From RUG11462 sp045649405 (GTDB lineage Bacteria > Bacillota > Clostridia > Oscillospirales > Acutalibacteraceae), in contig JAZRPW010000056.1 of NCBI GenBank assembly GCA_045649405.1, positions 1 to 64,000 of the forward strand: a stretch of 64,000 nt of DNA, written 5' to 3'. The notes beneath the pieces are model-generated. The model worked only from the letters and a program-made list of their open reading frames with translations. It was not told where the DNA came from and did no database searches. Shown here piece by piece: positions 60,332 through 64,000 of this stretch. Position 1 is the first letter of the stretch. Each line of letters starts with the position of its first letter. The position numbers were made by a program, and so were the translations under genes.

Positions 60332-61672
60332 TTATTCACCCAAGCGAGCTTCAAGAGCTGCTTTTTCGCCTTCATAACCTGGTTTGCCAAGCAAAGCAAA
60401 CATATTCTTTTTGTAGCTTTCAACGCCAGGTTGGTTGAATGGGTTAACTGCGAGCATATAACCAGAAATAGCACAAGCTTTTTCAAAGAAGTAGATAAGG
60501 TAACCAAGTGTTTCTTCATCAGCTTTTGGTAATTCGATAACCAAGTTTGGAACATTACCATCTGTGTGAGCAAGAATTGTACCTTGGAAAGCTTTTTCAT
60601 TAACGAATGACATTGGTTTACCTGCTAAGAAGTTAAGACCGTCGCCATCGTTTTCTTCTTTTTCAATGTAAATTTCTTTTTCAGATTCTTTAATTGAAAC
60701 AACTGTTTCAAAAAGCATTCTTTGGCCATCTTGAACATATTGACCAAGTGAGTGCAAGTCTGTTGAGAATACAGCAGAAGCAGGGAAAATACCTTTGCAG
60801 TCTTTACCTTCTGATTCACCGAATAATTGTTTGTACCACTCTGCCATCATTGTGAATCTTGGCTCATAAGCAACAAGCATTTCAATTTGTTTGCCTTTTC
60901 TAAGCAAGATGTTTCTTGCGGCAGCGTATTTATAACAATCGTTTTTAGAAAGGTCGTTTACAGAATACTCTTCACGAGCTTTTTGTGCGCCTTCCATTAA
61001 TTTATCAATGTCACAACCAGCAACTGCGATAGGTAAGAGACCTACTGCAGTAAGAACTGAAAATCTACCACCAACATCATCTGGCACTACGAATTCTTCG
61101 TAACCTTCTTCGTCAGCCAAAGCTTTCAATGTTCCTCTTGCTTTGTCAGTTGTACAATAAATTCTTTTTTTAGCTTCTTCTTTGCCATATCTTTCTTCAA
61201 GATATTTTTTGAAAATTCTAAAAGCGATAGCAGGTTCAGTGGTAGTACCTGATTTTGAAATAACGTTTACTGAAACATCTTTACCTTCACAAATTTCAAG
61301 AAGTTCTGCTAAAGCAGTTGAACTAATAGAATTACCTGCAAAATAAATGTCAGGTGTATCTTTCTTTTTATTATTGTAATAATGAGATTTTAAAAACTCA
61401 ATTGCAGCTCTAGCACCAAGGTAAGAACCACCGATACCGATAACTACCAAAATTTCAGAATCTGATTTGATTTTATCAGCTGCTTTTTTAATACGAGCAA
61501 ACTCTTCTTTGTCATAATCAACTGGTAAATCAACCCAACCTAAAAAGTCAGAACCAGGACCTTTTCTAGAATTCAAAAGCTCGTGTGCTGCAGTAACTTG
61601 TGAGCTAATTGCACAATATTCATCATCGTTGATAAATGGTGCAGCAAACTTTGTGTTTAACTTAATTGCCAT
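60332..61672 (-). CDS. pgi: glucose-6-phosphate isomerase
   Basis: Interconverts glucose-6-P and fructose-6-P. 446 residues. VVIGIGGSYLGARA and VNVISKSGTTTEPAIAFR are the sugar isomerase (SIS) phosphate loops; KGIFPASAVFSTDLHSLGQ follows. Typical for the Firmicutes form of about 450 residues. ATG 61672 has GGAGG 8 nt upstream; the TTG at 61687 precedes it. Confidence 0.96.
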   Translation of the reverse strand: MAIKLNTKFAAPFINDDEYCAISSQVTAAHELLNSRKGPGSDFLGWVDLPVDYDKEEFARIKKAADKIKSDSEILVVIGIGGSYLGARAAIEFLKSHYYNNKKKDTPDIYFAGNSISSTALAELLEICEGKDVSVNVISKSGTTTEPAIAFRIFKKYLEERYGKEEAKKRIYCTTDKARGTLKALADEEGYEEFVVPDDVGGRFSVLTAVGLLPIAVAGCDIDKLMEGAQKAREEYSVNDLSKNDCYKYAAARNILLRKGKQIEMLVAYEPRFTMMAEWYKQLFGESEGKDCKGIFPASAVFSTDLHSLGQYVQDGQRMLFETVVSIKESEKEIYIEKEENDGDGLNFLAGKPMSFVNEKAFQGTILAHTDGNVPNLVIELPKADEETLGYLIYFFEKACAISGYMLAVNPFNQPGVESYKKNMFALLGKPGYEGEKAALEARLGE

Positions 61673-61768
61673 TAAATTTTCCTCCAAGAAATTAACACTT
61701 ATTTTTTTATTATTTTACTATAAATTTTAATGATTTTCAAGCATATTTATAAAATTTTTAAAAATAGT

Positions 61769-61797
61769 TTGAAAAAAGTTGAAGAAAGTATTATAAT
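61769..61797 (+). promoter_or_regulatory. mtaB promoter
   Basis: TTGAAA (61769-61774) and TATAAT (61792-61797), spacing 17 bp, 30 bp before ATG 61828. Confidence 0.65.
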
Positions 61798-61827
61798 CTA
61801 ATAGAAAAAGTCAAAAAAGGAGATATT

Positions 61828-63105
61828 ATGAGAGCATCTTTTCACACTTTGGGTTGCAAAGTTAACCAATATGAAACCGAGTTGATGAAGGAAGATTTAA
61901 TCAAAAATGGTTATGAAATTGTAACTGAAAACGATTTTCCTGATGTGTTTATAATTAACTCTTGTACAGTAACTGCTGAGAGTGACAGAAAAACTCGTCA
62001 AATGGTTAGAAAATATCGTAGAAAATTGCCAAACACTACGATTGTTCTTACCGGTTGTATGCCACAAGCGTTTAAGTCGCAAGCCGAAAATCTTGATAGT
62101 GCTGACATTGTGCTTGGCAATGGTACTAATGATAAATTGATGTTTGCCATTAATGAGTTTAATCTTACAAACACTCGTCAAGTTATTGTAAATGAGCATA
62201 GAAAAGAAACCGTAAATGCAACAATTGAAACATTTCACGACAGAACAAAAGCTTTTTTGAAAATTGAAGATGGTTGTAACAGATTTTGCTCTTATTGCAT
62301 TATTCCTTATGCTCGTGGTAGAGTGCGCTCAAAATCTCTTGAAAACATAAAACGCGAAGTTGATTTGTTGGTTGAAAATGGCTTTAAAGAGGTTGTTTTA
62401 ATCGGCATTAACCTTTCTGCTTATGGTAAAGAAGAAGGATTAAATCTTGCAGATGCAGTTGAAATAGTGGCTCAAAGTGGTATTGAAAGAATTCGTCTTG
62501 GTTCAATGGAGCCAGACCAATTTACTGATGATGTTATTGACAGACTTTCAAAGGTTAAATCACTTTGTCCGCAGTTTCATTTGAGTTTGCAGTCTGGTTG
62601 TGATAAAACTTTGAAACGTATGAACAGACATTATGACACAGCGTTTTATTATGATTTAATCACAAAACTCCGCTCAAAGTTTGAAAATGCATCAATTACA
62701 ACCGACATAATGGTTGGATTTGCAGGGGAAAGCGATGAAGATTTTGAAACTTCTGTTGCATTTTTAAACAAGGTTAGTTTTGCAAAAGCCCATGTTTTTG
62801 CTTATTCAGTTAGAAAAGGCACAGCGGCTGAAAAACTTGACGGTCACATTCCACAAAACGTTAAAAGACAACGCAGTGCGATTATGATTGAAAATGCATT
62901 GAGATGTCAAAACGAGTTCTTGCAAAATCAACTTGGCAAAGCATTTCCAGTGCTTTTTGAAAACCGCACAAAAGATGGATTTTATGAAGGATATACACCA
63001 AATTACACTTTAGTTAGAGTTAAATCCAAAAAAGATATTTCCGGGGAAATAATTGAAACAAAATTGGTTTCGATTGAAAATGACTATTGCATAGGTGAAT
63101 TTTAA
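61828..63105 (+). CDS. mtaB: tRNA t6A37 methylthiotransferase MtaB
   Basis: Radical SAM enzyme that adds a methylthio group to t6A at position 37 of ANN-reading tRNAs. 425 residues. The N-terminal UPF0004 Cys triplet is LGCKVNQ, NSCTVTA and LTGCMPQ; the radical SAM CNRFCSYCIIPYARG (CxxxCxxC) follows. The C-terminal TRAM-like domain is present but short. MiaB is excluded by the N-terminal form FHTLGCKVNQYE. Confidence 0.93.
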   Translation: MRASFHTLGCKVNQYETELMKEDLIKNGYEIVTENDFPDVFIINSCTVTAESDRKTRQMVRKYRRKLPNTTIVLTGCMPQAFKSQAENLDSADIVLGNGTNDKLMFAINEFNLTNTRQVIVNEHRKETVNATIETFHDRTKAFLKIEDGCNRFCSYCIIPYARGRVRSKSLENIKREVDLLVENGFKEVVLIGINLSAYGKEEGLNLADAVEIVAQSGIERIRLGSMEPDQFTDDVIDRLSKVKSLCPQFHLSLQSGCDKTLKRMNRHYDTAFYYDLITKLRSKFENASITTDIMVGFAGESDEDFETSVAFLNKVSFAKAHVFAYSVRKGTAAEKLDGHIPQNVKRQRSAIMIENALRCQNEFLQNQLGKAFPVLFENRTKDGFYEGYTPNYTLVRVKSKKDISGEIIETKLVSIENDYCIGEF

Positions 63106-63693
63106 ATGTTAAAAATAAAAAGTTTGTTTGCAGTTTTTATTGCATTTGTTTTCTTCTTTTTGGTAGGTTGTACTGGTGACCCAGCAGAAGAAGTTAATCA
63201 AAAGATTTATAATACAACCTTTAGATCTAACCAATCAACAATATCATCTACAACTATTGTAACAACAATTGCTGAAACTCAATCACAAACACAAACTGTG
63301 GTTGAAACATTAGAAATTAATGCTACAAATAGCATAACTGTTGCTTCTTCTGTGGCAAAAACTACTAAGAAAATCAAACCAGTTGTGGTGGTAGGTAATA
63401 ATAAAACAAGTAAAACTGCTAAGTCGACTAAAATGCCTGCAGAAATTATTACTCAAACAAGTGCAAGCACAACACAAAGCATAAGTATTACAACTACTCA
63501 AAGTACTACTATTGCTACCACGCCAACTACAACTTTAGCACCACTTTCAGATGATGACATTTGTTTTGTTACTGCAAGTGGAGAAAAATATCATAGAGAG
63601 GGTTGTAGGTATTTGAGCAAAAGTTGTATTGAAATGATAGTAAAAGATGCTAAAGAAAAAGAATATACGCCTTGTAAAGTTTGCAAACCATAA
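63106..63693 (+). CDS. Thr-rich lipoprotein with C-terminal cysteine domain
   Basis: 195 residues. Signal peptide ending FFLVGC, lipid attachment at the Cys (about 22). A long Ser/Thr-rich stretch (about 40-145) leads to a small domain, about 147-195: CFVTASGEKYHREGCRYL, then KSC and ending PCKVCKP. Its Cys/His spacing resembles the metal-binding end of secreted nucleases and Ada-like domains. Start codon directly abuts mtaB stop. Surface role unknown. Confidence 0.75.
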   Translation: MLKIKSLFAVFIAFVFFFLVGCTGDPAEEVNQKIYNTTFRSNQSTISSTTIVTTIAETQSQTQTVVETLEINATNSITVASSVAKTTKKIKPVVVVGNNKTSKTAKSTKMPAEIITQTSASTTQSISITTTQSTTIATTPTTTLAPLSDDDICFVTASGEKYHREGCRYLSKSCIEMIVKDAKEKEYTPCKVCKP

Positions 63694-63699
63694 AAACAC

Positions 63700-63726
63700 T
63701 TGACAATATATATATATATATATAAT
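63700..63726 (+). promoter_or_regulatory. promoter with an alternating TA spacer
   Basis: TTGACA (63700-63705) is followed by a perfectly alternating AT tract (63706-63724) leading into TATAAT (63721-63726). Spacer is 15 bp, one TA unit short of optimal. Drives the gene starting at 63838. Confidence 0.6.
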
Positions 63727-63756
63727 GTAAAATGGAAGTTGACAAAACTTTACAAA

Positions 63757-63803
63757 AGCCTCCACTGTTAAGGGGAGGGGGACCAACGAAGTTGGTGGAG
63801 GGG
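63757..63803. repeat. hairpin repeat upstream of the last gene
   Basis: Outer arms cctccac (63759-63765) and gtggagg (63795-63801) enclose ccaac-gaa-gttgg (63783-63795). It looks like a dispersed structured repeat; the same hairpin style appears in the other repeats of this window. Confidence 0.55.
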
Positions 63804-63837
63804 TTGTAGAACTCTCAAAAATTAAGGAGTTGTTATT

Positions 63838-64000
63838 ATGAAAAAGAAAAATGAATTTTTTAGATGGTTAATTGTAGCGCTTTGTGGCTTTGAGGTTTAC
63901 AGATTAGCAAAAACAATTATATCAACGATTACAAATTACAAACAACAATTAAGCATCATTGCAGGTGAAAGTGAATTAATTAAAAACTATAAAATTGCAA
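63838..64000 (+). CDS. unknown membrane-associated protein, start only
   Basis: ATG 63838 follows TAAGGAG. The first 54 codons give MKKKNEFFRWLIVALCGFEV and onward, with one hydrophobic segment (about 9-30) after a basic start. The window ends inside the gene. Not identifiable. Confidence 0.6.
   Translation, partial: MKKKNEFFRWLIVALCGFEVYRLAKTIISTITNYKQQLSIIAGESELIKNYKIA

Overview
The window is AT-rich, Gram-positive-style chromosomal DNA, most likely from a clostridial gut bacterium of the Oscillospirales/Ruminococcaceae type. The evidence is strong GGAGG-like ribosome binding sites with frequent TTG starts, the AddAB recombination nuclease, the gene orders rplS-lepB-rbgA-rnhB-yraN and tig-clpP-clpX, a PASTA-tailed division PBP, a MurE with the meso-diaminopimelate motif, and two envelope proteins with Thr-rich linkers like those of ruminococcal surface proteins. 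The assignment comes from gene content only. No sporulation, motility, phage or CRISPR gene was seen.

Region by region: (1) 1-506: the 5' part of a tRNA-Ser(CGA) gene cut by the window edge, then partial copies of its 5' half mixed with short hairpins. (2) 507-7771: a membrane zinc-ribbon protein, a TtcA-like PP-loop enzyme, a metallo-beta-lactamase-fold hydrolase, an SPFH protein, hpt, and an AraC-type regulator divergent from a secreted multidomain protein followed by a 48-residue acidic protein. The divergent promoters share three tandem 11-bp repeats. (3) 7900-18494: valS, a hairpin-rich spacer with a 43-residue Asn/Lys-rich protein, addB-addA and a six-helix membrane protein. (4) 18508-26729: dusB, a lipoprotein, rplS with a structured leader, lepB, rbgA, rnhB, yraN, a dipeptidase, thrC and a phosphoesterase. 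(5) 26871-37453: tig, clpP, clpX, comEC, holA, rnmV, uvrC, rsmD, coaD and a coiled-coil protein. (6) 37605-50114: the division and cell wall cluster mraZ-rsmH-ftsL-ftsI-murE-mraY-ftsW-murG-murA-ftsQ-ftsZ, which lacks murF, murD and murC. (7) 50186-55586: prmA, prfB, a Ca2+-type P-ATPase and a small membrane zinc-ribbon protein. (8) 55587-56293: tRNA-Gly(TCC) next to a broken, hairpin-filled partial copy of itself. (9) 56294-64000: a heterodimeric ABC exporter, a P-loop protein behind pgi, mtaB, a Thr-rich lipoprotein, and a start-of-gene fragment whose promoter spacer is an alternating TA tract.

Most of the window is core housekeeping: translation and RNA processing (valS, prfB, prmA, rplS, rbgA, rsmD, rsmH, dusB, mtaB, ttcA-like), protein quality control (tig-clpP-clpX), DNA repair and uptake (addAB, uvrC, comEC, holA) and wall synthesis/division. 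The less ordinary parts are regulatory and structural: the phased operator of the AraC/secreted-protein locus, the two tRNA genes accompanied by truncated copies and mini-hairpins, the TA-repeat promoter at the right edge, and several small unrecognised proteins.
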